A stretch of 64,000 nucleotides of DNA from assembly GCA_948146395.1 (NCBI GenBank), contig OX411546.1:24034449-24098448 (forward strand), given 5' to 3'. This DNA comes from Fragum whitleyi. Lineage: Eukaryota > Mollusca > Bivalvia > Cardiida > Cardiidae. The stretch's first letter is position 1; the number at the start of each line of letters is the position of its first letter. A model generated the notes under the pieces. The model saw only the letters and a list, made by a program, of their open reading frames with translations, was not told where the DNA came from and did not search any database. The translations under genes and the position numbers were made by a program. Shown here one piece after another: positions 1 through 12,487 of the stretch.

Positions 1-1261
1 AGAACAAGTGCCAAAGGGAGGCATGTTTGTCCTCTGACAAAGACACAGATGCAACATTAACATTTTTAAAGGCAACTTGATTCAAAATCAGCCCAGAGTT
101 CAGAATGCAAAAATCTTGGCTATCATTAAATTAGGTGGTTGTAGTCAACCCTCATTTTTGCATTTGACATTGTGCTGTGAACTTAACCTCAGAGCTATCT
201 GAAAATTTCTTTCAAATAGCACAATAGCTCATGATGGTGAATAATTGTGCCTAGTAATTTTAAAATCTATCCTTAATTGATAGAGTATTGCCCGAACAAA
301 TTCTGACAGACTGGGGGATGAACACTCTTAACTTCACACACAGATTTTTATGGTAAAAACTATGTCTTGCTCACCACAAACATTCGTGGGCTCAACAAAA
401 ATGGTACCCTGCTCTGTATGTTACCGGTATCACACATGCTGAGGGGTAGGCAGTACTCAAATGGTTCGTGAAGGTTTTCATTCTGCAGAGCTAATTAACT
501 AGCATGTATTTTGTCAGAACTCAATCTATTATTACTCTTCATAATCAAACTGATATATGAATTTCTATGTGACACTTCAACCAAGAAAAAAACATTCACA
601 TGGGCAGTAGGAACTGTTTTATTCCGAGTCATCAATTTGAAAACAATTTTATGCAGCAGAGGTTTATCACTGTTGGCTACTTATTGTAGAAGTTAGAACA
701 GCCAGCATATCAAATATCCTCTTAAAATTGAAAAGTTTCAACTTAATTAATGCAGATTGACTTTTATCATATGATCCTGTTTGGTATGACAGTAATAAAT
801 CTTAAATCAAACTTTAATCAGAAAAAAATGCTTATCCTCCTTATCAAAATTTAGGATCTAAAAACAGTCTTGACAACTTTCACTGTATGCACTCATTGAA
901 TCATTATTTGAAGGTGATCACATTATGATGAAGAGTTAATATATTTTGAAAAAAAAGGAATGTCCACAGTTTGTGAAATTAACTTAAATTGTAAAAGTCA
1001 ATCTTAACCCTTATCCTGCTGAAATGAATTTAATTCCAACAGAATGTCCTTTCTATAGGTATTAAAACAGTCTGGTTCAAGTTTTAGCCTTAATTACTGA
1101 GCAGACAGCAGGCAGTTTTGGCTTAGATCATACTTATTCAAGTCTACTCTGTCTACCAAAGCTTTGTGTACTAAAGGAACATACTGTAAACAGCAAAAAA
1201 AGGTTTAATCAGACACTGTATACATGAATTGTCTACCAGGATGGTGAAAAATAATTTTTAA
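1..1261. other. AT-rich intergenic DNA, no gene seen
   Basis: No ORF above about 60 codons, no splice-bounded coding stretch and no recognisable repeat end was found. Short ORFs here have no motif. Confidence 0.5.
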
Positions 1262-1278
1262 TCACTTGTCAGGAATTG

Positions 1279-2059
1279 TCACCGAATTTTCCTAACGATT
1301 CTCATAAGGAAACCTTGGTCAACATTGTGAAAGCTCCAGAGTGCCGAAATGTTGCGGATCTATTAGTTTTTTAGCTCACCTGAGCACATCGTGAGCTTTT
1401 GTGATCATTGAATGTCTGTCGTGCGTTGTTTGTCGTCCGGCGTCAACAATTTAAGTGTTTACACTCTAGAGGCTACAAATATCATCCAATCTTCATGAAA
1501 CTGGGTCAGAATGTTGGCCAGGTCAAAAGGATGAGCCCTATTGAAAATGGGAAGGATCCATGCCATATCATGGGAAAAGGGCCTTATTGACAATTTTCTT
1601 GTTCACACTCTAGAGGCCACAAATATGGCCCAATCTTCATGAAACATGGTTAGAATGTTGGCAAGGTCACAAGGATGATCACTATTGAAAATGGGAGGGA
1701 TCAATGCCTTATCACGGGAAAAGGGGTCTCACTGATTATTTTCTTGTTTACACTCTAGGGGCCACAATTTTGGCCCAATCTTCATGAAACTTGGTCAGAA
1801 TGTTGGCCAGGTCACAAGGATGAACTGTATTGAAAGTGGGAAGGATCCATGCCATATCACGGGAAAAGGGGTCTCACTGATTATTTTCTTGTTTACACTC
1901 TAGGGGCCACAATTTTGGCCCAAACTTCATGAAAGTTGGTTTTATGTAGAAATTGTCTCCTTTATGACATCTGCCTATTTAATTGATGTCTCAAGGGTCA
2001 AAGAGACTCAGGTGAGTGATCTAGGACCACCATGGTCCTCTTGTTACGGTTCCACTACC
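1279..2059. mobile_element. TTAA-type foldback MITE, split by a nested element
   Basis: The central hairpin at about 1279-1320 and the right arm to 1366 match the better-preserved copies at 23108-23274 and 54625-54761. The right terminus, CCACTACC followed by TTAA at 2060-2063, appears only after a 678-bp insertion (1367-2044). The left outer arm is missing or too diverged to see. TTAA flanks and a CCACTACC end suggest piggyBac-type non-autonomous mobilisation, by inference. Confidence 0.6.
1367..2044 (-). mobile_element. ACAAGAG...stem-loop-TAAAAA element, copy 1
   Basis: Read on the minus strand it starts AACAAGAGGACC with a subterminal stem GGACCATGGTGGTCC and ends in a stem-loop containing GGTGAGCT, followed by AAAAAA. 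Inside are about four degenerate units of roughly 140 bp, each with a CTCTAGAGGCC-like block, a CTTCATGAAAC block and a CACGGGAAAAGGGG block. No protein is encoded. It sits inside an older MITE, so it is the younger insertion. Related copies: 42186-42707, 5348-6100, 30080-30239 and the long array ending at 59828. Confidence 0.7.
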
Positions 2060-2063
2060 TTAA

Positions 2064-4480
2064 GCCTTGAATGAATAAGGAACCATGATCAATAGTCAGG
2101 TTATTTTCACAAATTTTTCTGAGTAATTTTGACAGTCTGAAATAATTAAGACTCAATGAACATAAATTTGATTCAACCACTGTGGAAGTTTTCTTTTCAC
2201 AAGGCAATTAGAAAAGCAGCATTTCAAGTTAACCCTTTCCAGATTGATAACAATTTCTTCACTAAGATTTCCTCAATCTTTGATTTTCATTTTGTATATA
2301 AATGAAAACATATATCTCATCTTGACCTCTTAAAAACAGATTTTTGAAAATCATAGCATATATGCAAAAGGAAAATGCAATTTCATCTCATGAAATACAC
2401 ATCTTAGTAAGTATTATTGGTTTTTCTTTGAAAAACAATGAAATTATTAAAAAAAATATGACATACAAATGTATTTTGGAATCACCCTATTTTTTGCATA
2501 TTAACAAATACTTATCATTCCTATCTTTTTCATCTCTTTGTTCAATATTGGCTTACAGTTTGAAGTGATATTTAATTATACTCACAGTCACAACTACAAT
2601 CCTTGGTTAGACTCCATACCCTTGGCTATCAATTTGTATGTCAATCGACATCTGTCATCTTTCCAGTTGAGGCTGTAAAAGATCAAAATGAAAATATCAA
2701 TTGACCAAACAAATACCAATTCAATTTAACTGGATGTCACATGCAGACTATTTAATAAATTTCCTTCAGCAATTTAACCATTTTAGCTCATTTCAGCTAT
2801 TGTTCTTCTTTTTATGACCCTTTTATCATCCCCTGAAAGTTTCAAGGAAATCGGATATTATGGACTTTATATTTTCACATCGAGAAGAATATTCAGAGCA
2901 AAATCTTTAAGGTACATTTTCACTTGTTTTCCAACAGATCAGTCCCCATTTACAATAGGAACCCTTCCTTATGACCCAATAATCATCCTGTGAGTCTTTC
3001 AAGGAAATCCAATAATATTTGTGGACTTTATTGCTTCAACAGTTTTATTCTAAGCAAAAATCCATAAGGCCCCTTTTCTTGTGAAATATGTTATTACATA
3101 TTTTTTATGGATTTACAATGCTCTCAGACTGATTAGCTCAGTCGATACAGTCTTTAAAATTGACTTAAAAACTCAATTATCATGGGCTGGATGACCAATT
3201 TACAAACTTATTTTCTCTTAAATATTTATTTATGTCATTTATAAACCTTCCCAGTTTCATGATTTCTGTAAAGGGGGCTCAAACTTACTACTGTTTAGAT
3301 ACCTATTCTTGCTGAGAGCCAGTTCCTCGCCAACCATCCTGGTTCACAGTTAAGACGGAAAGGAAACAGTCATACTGAACATTACCCTACGGAGAAAATA
3401 TGCCCCGCCTATCCCCATTAGGTACAAAAGTACACCCCACAGGTTTAACAAAAGTGTCTAGGGGATATGTCTAGGTGACATTTTATGTTTTTCTGATAGG
3501 AAAACACAATATTGATGATTTCATAAAGTTTCATCCATCTATCTTAAAAAATTCCAACTTCTTCTATTCAGAAATTATTTTGTTTAAATGAATATTGCGA
3601 CTTTACTGAGAAAATGGTCAGTTGGCAAGAACTGGTACACAGCAACAATTGGTCTCCAGCAATGTTTTTCTATTTCTTATCTTTTTTTTTTGGGCACCAT
3701 TGTGACCAATAAAGACAAAAATAAAGATATAGGACCCCCCCCCCCCTTCCCCACAAAAGTGACTAGATCTGCCACTTCACAGAAGAAAGGAAAAATGAAA
3801 TATTTAGATGAGCTTAGGATAGTCCTAGGATATAGAAAAGGTAACTGACTGCTCGATCTAACTCCCAACAAGCTCCTAGTCGTCAGGCCCATTAGCGGAT
3901 CGAGATGGGTGGGGGGTTAATTAGGGGTCAAGTGAATCAACTTCTGTAGCCATACTATTCCATTTTCAGAAAGAAACAGTGATTTAAAGATTACTTAATT
4001 CGTGATATACTTTACGAAAACCTGCTACATAACTGCCATTATCAATTCGGGTATAGAATGAGCTAGGTGCGCGACTTACGATAACCGAAATGTGTCGGAA
4101 AACCTACCCAAAACACGGTCATCTTTTTCGAGCGTTTGACGTTCTATAGACGCAGTAGAAGATTTTTTATGCAATCTGCCCAAAGTTTATATCAAGATAA
4201 AACCATTTTTATCCCAGATACAGCTTTATCAGCCGTGGTTCGACGGGAAAATGTCTCGAAGCGACCGATAACCGCCATATTGTTTATAGTGGTAACAGAA
4301 AATGCCGCTTACGTGCAGTATAAAAATAAATTAATTATAAGTTTAGACTGGTTTATTCGCGTAAAAATTTTACTTTGTTGAGAACGCGATTAAGGACGTT
4401 TATAATCTTCCTTTTGTCAAAATTCTCCCAGGAGCGGATTCTCACCGATTAGAGAATAAGAATCATTCTCTATTAGAGAC
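2064..4480. other. Intergenic DNA, no supported gene
   Basis: AT-rich, with a 12-base C run near 3735. Region 3588-3892 has short overlapping ORFs on both strands with no motif. A TATA-like GTATAAAAAT lies near 4318, about 250 bp before the candidate start at 4574, but is not enough to call a promoter. Confidence 0.4.
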
Positions 4481-4530
4481 GTTCTCTAAATGTTTATAAC
4501 ATCGGGCCCTGATTGCGTCTTTAGTTGCAA

Positions 4531-5005
4531 TGCGGGGAATCACGTGACCACCATTGATGTTGAACATGAAAAAATGGCGACATTTTCACCGCTTCGCCGG
4601 CAAATTTCTGACTTCAACGAGGTATGTTATCACTATACGTTATTTGTCAGCCAAGACACATATCCTATCATATGCGGAACTGTCTAAGGTTTCATTAGAT
4701 ACCCCATTCTCCCCTGTGTCTTCGGTGTATTAGGAGAACACTTAAAGAATATTTTCGCATTTAGGAAAATTCTGGTTGTGTGTTAAGCACGTCGCATCAT
4801 AAATGCAGCGTTATTTCGCCAACATCGATCTTTATGTTCATTTCTTATACTTCTTGAACAAGTTGTGTCGATAACATTCCATTATAGCCTATCTAGAAGG
4901 CCGGTTATATCTTGTTTAAAGGTGTTCACGAAAATGATTTTAAACACACGAGGTGTCAGACACGCTTAATGTCCGTGTGCATGATGTTAAACACGGGTAA
5001 GTTGA
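4531..5005 (+). repeat. Segment duplicated in inverted orientation at 11878-12357
   Basis: About 475 bp matches the reverse complement of 11878-12357, beginning at AATGCGGGGAATCACGTG and ending near GATGTTAAACAC. The first 200 bp is best conserved and includes an ATG exon with a consensus 5' splice site; the rest has small indels. The pair is about 7 kb apart. It could be a duplicated promoter and first exon or an unrecognised dispersed repeat. Confidence 0.75.
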
Positions 5006-5289
5006 TAGTTCCCGAGGAACACTGAGATCTTTGGGTTTTGACAGACAAAGAGTTTTTATTCAGGAATCATCAAAAGCTTTTCTTAACGCTATCTCCTAAA
5101 TAATCGAAACCATTAAAATACTAATAATTAAATTATTACCCTCCTCCTTGGTCTTTTTGATAGAATAGTTATTTTTCTATTTCAAAGGATGCTCCCATTA
5201 AAACAAAAACAGACAGTGTCTACAATCATGTAGATGAGGACGACGATGGCATCTCAGAGGGGAAGGACAATCGCCCCAAAGAATTATAA
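4574..5289 (+). CDS. Candidate two-exon small acidic protein gene (49 codons)
   Basis: Exon 1 (4574-4621) reads MATFSPLRRQISDFNE from an ATG in AAAATGG context and ends GAG|GTATGT, a near-ideal donor. Exon 2 (5188-5289) follows TATTTCAAAG, an acceptor with a moderate pyrimidine tract, and continues in phase 0 for 33 codons to TAA. It contains SVYNHVDEDDDG and ends NRPKEL. The YNHV motif before an acidic run recalls tyrosine-containing cytoplasmic tails of molluscan MEGF or scavenger-receptor-like proteins, so exon 2 alone might be a receptor tail exon. A second donor-like AAG|GTATCG follows the stop. No family is recognised. Exon 1 has an inverted copy at 12260-12307; exon 2 does not. Splicing is inferred. 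Confidence 0.3.
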
Positions 5290-5347
5290 GGTATCGGATT
5301 TATTTACTATTCAATCAACAAATTTACACAAATATTGCAATTTATAA

Positions 5348-6100
5348 ACAAGAGGGCATTAAGTCCTAAAGTGCTCACCTGAGGCATATTTTACTTAGGT
5401 TGCAAAATGTCACTTATCCTACAGACAATTTCGACAATCCAATCACCTTGATTGTTCTCCCTATTCGAAAATTAACATATTTTTTTTTAGTTTTTACCTT
5501 CCTTCAAACGTTTTTTTATTGAGCCAAGATGTAATGCAGGAAACGTTTTGTCAGAATTTGATTTAAAGTCATTTGAGCCAAAAATGTGGCCTCTACCGTG
5601 CACACAAAATTTTTCCAAGATCCCCTTGCATGACCTGGTTATTTTGCTCACTCGACCCAATTTCAAACTCACCCAAGGTGTCATGTAGAAATACATCCTG
5701 ACCAAGTTTCAAGATATTGGAGCCAAGAATGAGGCCTGTACAGTACAAACAATATTTACATTGATTTGACCCGTTGACCCAACTCGACCCAATTTCAAAC
5801 TCACCCAAGATGTCATATAAAAAGTACATTCTGACCAAGTTTCAAGACATTTGAGCAAAAAACGCGGCCTCTAGAGTGCACATAAGGTTTGTCTAAGATT
5901 TAACCCCTTGGCCTTATTTTTGACGCCAATTTACCCAAATTCAAATTCGACCGATATTTGATAGAGGCAAAGGCTCTGAACAAGTTTCAAGACATTTGGG
6001 TAAAAATGGTGTCTTTCGATTGCACACAATTTGTTGATACTCTACGCACGACTGACAACAGAAGTCGGACACAGCTAGATCACAAAAAAAAACATCATGA
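5348..6100 (+). mobile_element. ACAAGAG element with degenerate ~160-bp units, copy 2
   Basis: Begins ACAAGAGGGCATTAAGTCC and continues with several reverse-oriented units containing GACCAAGTTTCAAGA, CTAGAGTGCACA and CGACCCAATTTCAAAC blocks, the same unit family as in 1367-2044. The 3' stem-loop and TAAAAA end are not seen, so the right limit is approximate. Short ORFs on the minus strand (around 5487-6174) are shadows of this repeat. Confidence 0.6.
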
Positions 6101-7607
6101 AAGACTAGAACTAGCCTTTCATAAATAAGAAATTGTATTTCAGGGCCGATTATGGGTATTTTAATTTCAACCAATTCTCAGAAATTTCCAAAAATTGTAC
6201 TTTTGTCAATGAATATGTAAGCACGATAAATACTTGCCATTTTTTAATTTCAGAAATTCTTTGACGCAAAAGAACAGCTTCAACGGATACAAACACATAT
6301 CAAAGTATCTTCAGCTGGGTCACTCTAACAAATTTTGATATCAACAAGAAGGGAAAAAGAGATCAACTTCCTCGAGCTCCGGCCTCTGATTTTCCCTTTA
6401 ACATATAACTCTCCATATCAGGCTTCATTCATAGACACATCAACGCGGTGATAAAGACGTGTTTTTTATTTATTTATTTTTTTTTTTTTTTGGATAGACA
6501 AATTCATCGATACTGTTGTACTGTGCTACCTTTCGGTATACACAAAAGTGATGATTTATTTCAATCATTTTTTCAATTGATAAGAAATAGGCTATGTCAA
6601 AGATGCAAAGACTCTACATGCTAAGTTTTCTTCATCAAATATTAAAACTCGTTGCTGACCATTTCAGTTCTCTTCAGAATCTGAATTGAAGTTTCGTTAT
6701 GAAGAGGAGTCTAATTCTGCAAACGTGAAACACGATATACAAGTTTAATCCTGCTGTTGGTAAGCAACTAAAACTCAAAACAACACCTTCCTCCAGACTA
6801 AGTTAAGACGCTTTCATCGTTCATCGACGAATCAGAGGGTGCTGCTTATCAAATTCAATCCCAAGACAAAGTGCCATGTGACAAAGTTTGTGCACGTATG
6901 ATGGGGGGAGAAACTGCAGCATATTAGAATGGAAGTCATACAAATAACCTTATAACTTTATGTCAACCTTTGGTATAACTTTAACATCAATGTTGCCTTC
7001 TGTGCAAAATTGGTGATAAGATTGGTCTTTTGATTTTCCTATGCATTATGTTTTATTCACAACATGAAGTTGCCTTAGGTTTCAACCTTATTCTTTTTAC
7101 AACTTCTTTATACTTGATCAAATTGAAAGAGGTTGTGGACAACAATGAAACGTGAGTATAATGTAAAGTGAAACCATCGTATGTGTTTATTCGTAATGTG
7201 AAAAATTCAGATTTTAGTCATGCATTTTCTTCTTTTTTTCACGAAATGATTTAAAGGTTTTAATGTATTTAAACACAGAAACTTAAATTTAAGGGACTGT
7301 GAATGGGAAAGGTTGTCTCGTAGGTAAATTCAGTGTTGCCAAACAAATTATCAGGAAGCGAACATATACTTTTTTTAAATGTTATTGATTGCTTTTTTAT
7401 GTGCAGTTGCTTACCAACTAATTACTTTGGTATTTTTTCTTATCAATTAAAAATACTTTGTGGAATCCTGGCAGACTGCACAGTCCTCAAAGACAAATTT
7501 TGTTCGCATTTCCAACATTATTTTTTAGTTATATTCAAACATGACAAATATAAACATAATTAACGATAATTAAACAAGTCATCAAATTTATGAAAAGGTA
7601 TCCAATT
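6101..7607. other. Intergenic DNA, no supported gene
   Basis: Contains an acceptor-like pyrimidine tract with CAG at about 6241-6253 in plus orientation downstream of the small two-exon candidate, and a poly-T tract near 6465-6492. No continuing coding frame was found. Confidence 0.4.
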
Positions 7608-7955
7608 ACAGTAAAACTTGTGTTAAGCGACTACTAAGGGGACCATCAAAAAGCGATCGCCTATGGGAATGGTTGCTTAATACAATATTTCGTTACAGAA
7701 AAAGACAAGTATTCCTGACATAACATATAGATTACCGCCTAAGTCTTAATGAATTCTATGATGTTCGAACCAATTAGAATCGTCTTAATGAGACGATTCT
7801 AATGGGTTCAAACAACATAAGATTCAATGATAAACAATGTTTCGAATAAAATATCCCTTTTCAGAGTTTTGGTTAACGGTGAAGGGTTTTCATAATGGTC
7901 GTTTAATAAGATTGGTGGCTTAATAGACATGGTCGCCCGAGCAATATAAACTGTA
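7608..7955. mobile_element. pogo/Tigger-like MITE with nested hairpin
   Basis: The left end TACAGTAAAACTTGTGTTAA and right end ATATAAACTGTA are short inverted termini. Subterminal GTTAAGCGACTACTAAGGGG and GGTGGCTTAATAGA blocks are the kind found at ends of pogo/Tigger-type Tc1-mariner relatives. No transposase remains. A separate near-perfect foldback at about 7748-7830, centred on CGTCTTAATGAGACG, occupies the middle and may be a nested insertion. Confidence 0.55.
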
Positions 7956-8892
7956 GAGTTAAAGCACGATATTTTCATGTTTGTAAGCAGACTTTAGACC
8001 GGTTTAACATAAATGAATTTATTGTTGTCACTTTGGCAATACTAAAGGAATAAAGATACGCAAATTACTGTCATTTATATCATCCTTACATTTCATCGTG
8101 CGAAGTAAAGTGCATTCGAAACCGAAAAAAACCTATCATAATAATGTAAAAATCAATAACAATAGATAGGTAGAAAAATTGTTCTAGTGAAGTGTATCAC
8201 ACCATATCAGTACAAAGGCAATCAAGTGTGAATCAAAGGACCGTTATTTCACACTTTTTTAAAGTTTTTAGTTCAGTACTTCCTTTCCTCTGGCCATACC
8301 ACTTTTTCCCGCGGTTACAATTACCAAGGTTTGAACATAATGGGATAATTACTCTTTTGGTGCAAAATATGGGTTATTCCATATTTGGGCCATCTTGGCT
8401 AAATATACCTGGTTCTGAACTGATATCTAAGATTATCAAATAAAGATCTGTTAAGAAACTTTTGTTGTCCTAAGCTGATTAGGGTTATTTTATGCAAGAC
8501 CTTTGATGGTGACGCGAATAAAAATATGAGTCCTTTTACATTGATATATTTTATATTTATTCTATATGATTGCATGTACATGGAAATGATGACTAATAAA
8601 AAACTAAAAAGAAAACGGACAAAGTTGATTTTTTATACCGAAACTGCATAAAGTAATATAGAGAAAGTAAGTATATATAGTTTTTCTTCAATATATACTG
8701 AGATGAAAAAGTTAAGTCAGTAATTTTCAAAGATGGAGTTATTTATTCAGCGGCCAATTACAACAAAGTAGACTAACCTTTAAATTCATTTAATTTCAAA
8801 CATTTTTGTAATCGTACATATTCAAAAATAAAAAAAAAACTTCTAAGACTAATTAAATACAAGAGATGTATTTCTCAAATTTAACAGACTTA
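7956..8892. other. AT-rich intergenic DNA, nothing recognised
   Basis: Short ORFs at 8192-8581 on both strands show no motif. No repeat ends were identified. Confidence 0.4.
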
Positions 8893-9915
8893 TCAGTATC
8901 TTGTATGCCCCCCTCTGGATCGAACCACGGCCAAACAACGACACCTCATGCTGTTAATAAGCCGTCTGATGAACTGTAGGGGAAGTCTTGTCCTTTCATG
9001 AAGTAAAGCACGTTCCAAGTCGTTAACATCAGTGACGTTAGCACGTTGGCGTACCTTACACCCGATGTAGTCCCACAAGTGCTAAATCGGGGAAATGTCT
9101 TGGGATTTTGATAGCCATTCTAGAAAAGGGATATTGTGAGTTGTCAAAAGGTTCGTGTGTACCCAGCAGCGTGACAGTGAGCATTATCCTGTTGTAATAC
9201 GTCAGCATTGCCGTTCCTAACATATGGAACAATTGCAGGGAGGATGATCTCATGACAGTATCTGACTGCATTCAGATTTCCACGAATTGTTTAAAGTTCT
9301 GTTAGACCTCTGTAACTCATACCACCCCACAGCATAACAGATCCACCCCCATAACAATCATACTCCATAACGTTTGCAGGGTCGAACTGTTCGCCTCTTC
9401 GACGCCAAACCCGAACTCGTCCATCAGCTCCACAAAAGTTGAACTTGGATTCTTCAGTAAAAACAATTCTGTTCAATCGCTGTCTTGGCCAACGAATATG
9501 TTGACGTGCCCAGTGTAGTCACGCCGTGTGATGACGGTGCGTTAATACGATACCTTTGAAGGGGCTTCGAAAATGAAGTCTGGCAGAATGTAGCCGATTT
9601 CTCACAGTGTCCATAGAAATCCTGGTCCCTGTTGCATGTCGCACGCCTTCAGCGATTCTTGGAGCCGGCATAAAGTGGTGACGTCGTGAGAACGTCACTA
9701 TGAACCTGTCCTCCCTTGGCGTCGTTTTCCTTGTTCTACCTGACCTTGGTCTGTCACTTTCATTCCTTGTCTGCCTGAAGCGTGCTTGCAGACGATAAAT
9801 TGTTCGTTCACAATTATCAAAACATGGTACGACAGCAACACGTACATCAGCTTCGAGTAGACCAGGCGCTATATTTCTGTCCTTTAACGTCATCCCTGGA
9901 CGTCGACATGCCCAT
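8893..9915 (-). pseudogene. Tc1-like transposase, dead
   Basis: Minus-strand fragments together span about 335 codons, the usual length of a Tc1/mariner DDE transposase. In order: an N-terminal paired helix-turn-helix region (RRPGMTLKDR, CERTIYRLQARFRQT, RPRSGRTRKTTPREDRFI), a second HTH half (GTRISMDTVRNRL), the DDE core start (VFTEESKFNF, then VRVWRRRGEQ and GGGSVMLWGGMS), a QQDNAHCH second-Asp block in another frame, and a C-terminal block near HLWDYIGCKVRQRANV. The first catalytic Asp is Glu (FTEES), the DLNPIE-type third-residue segment has a deletion and a stop, and at least two frameshifts occur. Terminal inverted repeats were not located. Confidence 0.85.
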
Positions 9916-11877
9916 GGCAGCTACCTTGATTTTTATTGCTGAATTCTCTATTCTGTACAAAACCCTTCCGATTTATGAAATCATATGGTAAAATAAACAT
10001 ATGGATAAACCAAGGCACGTGCACCACATAAAACCGGAAATGCACATGTTTACGCAAAACACGTAGTTTGTGTGTAGCAATTTTAATGAAAACATGAAGG
10101 TCATCGATTAAAATATCAAAGAAAAACAAATTAAAGCTGATATTTTGGGGTGTAAAAGTTTATGGCGTTTTCGAAAATACTGACTAAACTTTTTCTTTTG
10201 AGTATATTTGTTTTTTTCCGAAATCAATTTTATCCTATCTGCTTGTTTCATGTGGTGTAACACCTGTAATACGTAGACTCGCGTTCTTTGGTGAGATGAC
10301 ACCTGGTCTAATATGATATGCGTCTATTTTAATCTAAAAAATCACAATGGACATTGACCCGTATCTGTGGCTTTTCCGGTGTGTACATGGACCACAGCCT
10401 AATCGCAAACTCTTGTTCGAAGCTGTATTCTTGAAACGCTTTTTTGCTTCATGTTAACTGCATCTGGAATGTTAAAGATATTTTGGCTTTGGAATAGCAA
10501 TTGGAATGTAAAAGATTGGAAATTATGGTTCACATGACGTTCTATAATCCTATCACTCTAGTTTTAAGGCCACTGAAATTCAACGTTAAATGACGTGGAC
10601 TTGGTGAATTAAAAAAGTAACTTAGTATGTGCTTGAAATAATTTCTCAAATATATTTCTTGTAAATATGATGTAAATATAATGTAAATATATAGCCGTTA
10701 AATATAGTAATGGATAAAAAATAAAAACAACTTTTGACAGTAAAAACCGACGAGAACGGTACAGATTTCATTGAAACCATGTACTATGCCCCGTAGCGCT
10801 TTAATATTTTTTAGGGCTTTGGCTGTTCAGCATGCGGATTACCGAAATTGTAACCAACAAAAAAATTATTACAGTGGTATTCCTCAACTTCCTATCCTGA
10901 GGAAATCCGTGTGAAAAAATGTCCGTATAATCCTTAAATCGCAACGGACAGAATTATTTTACCTGTTGAGGGTCAGACTTTCAATACTGGGAAAACATCT
11001 TTGGTTTCAATAACGAAACGTCCCGACATGACCATTCACATTACTCCACAGACGTCATCTGGACCTTGTGTGATATTCTGAAATAAATGGGACTGATATT
11101 AGAGGCAAATCAATAAAAGACCTAAAATGGGCACTATCGCTCTTCTTGGTTTTGTGTATCTATCTCCCTCAAAAATGAATAGATCCAATGATTACATTTT
11201 TTTCTTTTAATTGAAAAATGGTGAAAGTTAAACAAAACATAGTATTGAAAAAGGTCAACATTTGTTGAAACTTGCCGAGTGGTTTTGAGCGAGATGCTAA
11301 GTTTTTTTCTTTGTTTTTTTAAATAAAAAAATATATATTATTTGTTTATTATCATAAAGCCATCTAATTACCATTCGTGTTAATATTGATTAGGAAAGGT
11401 TCAGCGGATTTCAATGTCTTTATTCAAAGAGAATATTCGCTCTTATTTGCTATGCCCACAAATTAAATTGGAGCGACGGTTTAAGAAGAGATTCTACTTG
11501 ATTAAGTTCAAAAGAATAAACAGGCACAACGCCATAGCAATAAAGCTCGACGATTTTTATACCTATAAACAAACCAAAACAAAATCTTGCGGTCCTTTTT
11601 ATAGTACTTTTTTCAGAAAAGTGTTAAGATAAGTAAGTAACAAGAGTAAGACTCTCAATGAAAGGGAACTATGAACATCGGAAAAATGACAGCATGTGGT
11701 GTCTGAGAAAATATCTTCGAAGAGGTACTTTTCTCCTTAGTGTAATAAAAGAACTCACTCATTGGCTAGTAAATAAATCTCATGGTGTTGCAAATTATGA
11801 AAGCTGAAGTGGACACCTTAAACTATCGTTTAAACGCTCAAAAGCAAAATCCAGAGAAATTTCTGTTTCATTTCTAT
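9916..11877. other. Intergenic DNA, no supported gene
   Basis: Short ORFs at 9890-10302 (minus) and 11414-11632 (plus) have no recognisable domain. Base composition is AT-rich throughout. Confidence 0.4.
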
Positions 11878-12357
11878 TGTTAAATTGAGTGTTTAACATC
11901 ACATGAAGCGTATTCGGCGTGTCTGACACCACGCGTGTTTAACATCGTTTTCACGAAAACACTGAATAAAGACAACACGGGCATTTTAAACAGACTTTGA
12001 TAAAACTAGGTCGATCTAAAAGGTTCTAGATATTTGCCACATGTCATAAAGTTTTCTGTGTAAGAGATACAGCTGTAATTATGATGCGACGTGCTTAACA
12101 CAAGGCCAAAATTTTCGTAAATTCGAAAATGTTCTTTAAGTGTTCTCCTAATACAGCGAACACACAGGGAAGTATTGGGTATCTATTGAAACCTTTGACA
12201 GTTCCGCATATGATAGGATATGTGTCTTGGCTGACAAATTACGTATAGTGATAACATACCTCGTTGAAGTCAGAAATTTGCCGGCGAAGCGGTGAAAATG
12301 TCGCCATTTTTTCATGTTCAACATCAATGGTGGTCACGTGATTCCCCGCATTGAGTT
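11878..12357 (-). repeat. Inverted copy of the 4531-5005 segment
   Basis: Reverse complement of the plus-strand segment at 4531-5005, from AATGCGGGGAATCACGTG down to GATGTTAAACAC. It abuts composite repeat Y copy A at 12358, so the segment or Y was truncated at this junction. Confidence 0.75.
12260..12307 (-). pseudogene. Duplicate of candidate first exon MATFSPLRRQISDFNE
   Basis: On the minus strand the ATG at 12307 opens the same 16 codons as 4574-4621, with no coding change that I can see, followed by the same GAG|GTATGT donor. The downstream minus-strand region (11350-11880) lacks the second exon found at 5188. It is either an orphan exon or the start of a gene whose remaining exons lie elsewhere. 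Confidence 0.4.
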
Positions 12358-12487
12358 GATAACAGTTGATATTCACACGTAGTACACAAATATTGTCCCT
12401 CATTCTATTAGAAGAAAACAGGAATCCATTAAATGTTTTATAGTGTAAATAGACAAACCTATAGTTCTGAAATGTATGAATACTAAT

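Noticed and set aside
3677..3892. Paired ORFs on both strands around a C homopolymer
   Set aside because: No motif, and the homopolymer would make the frame unreliable.
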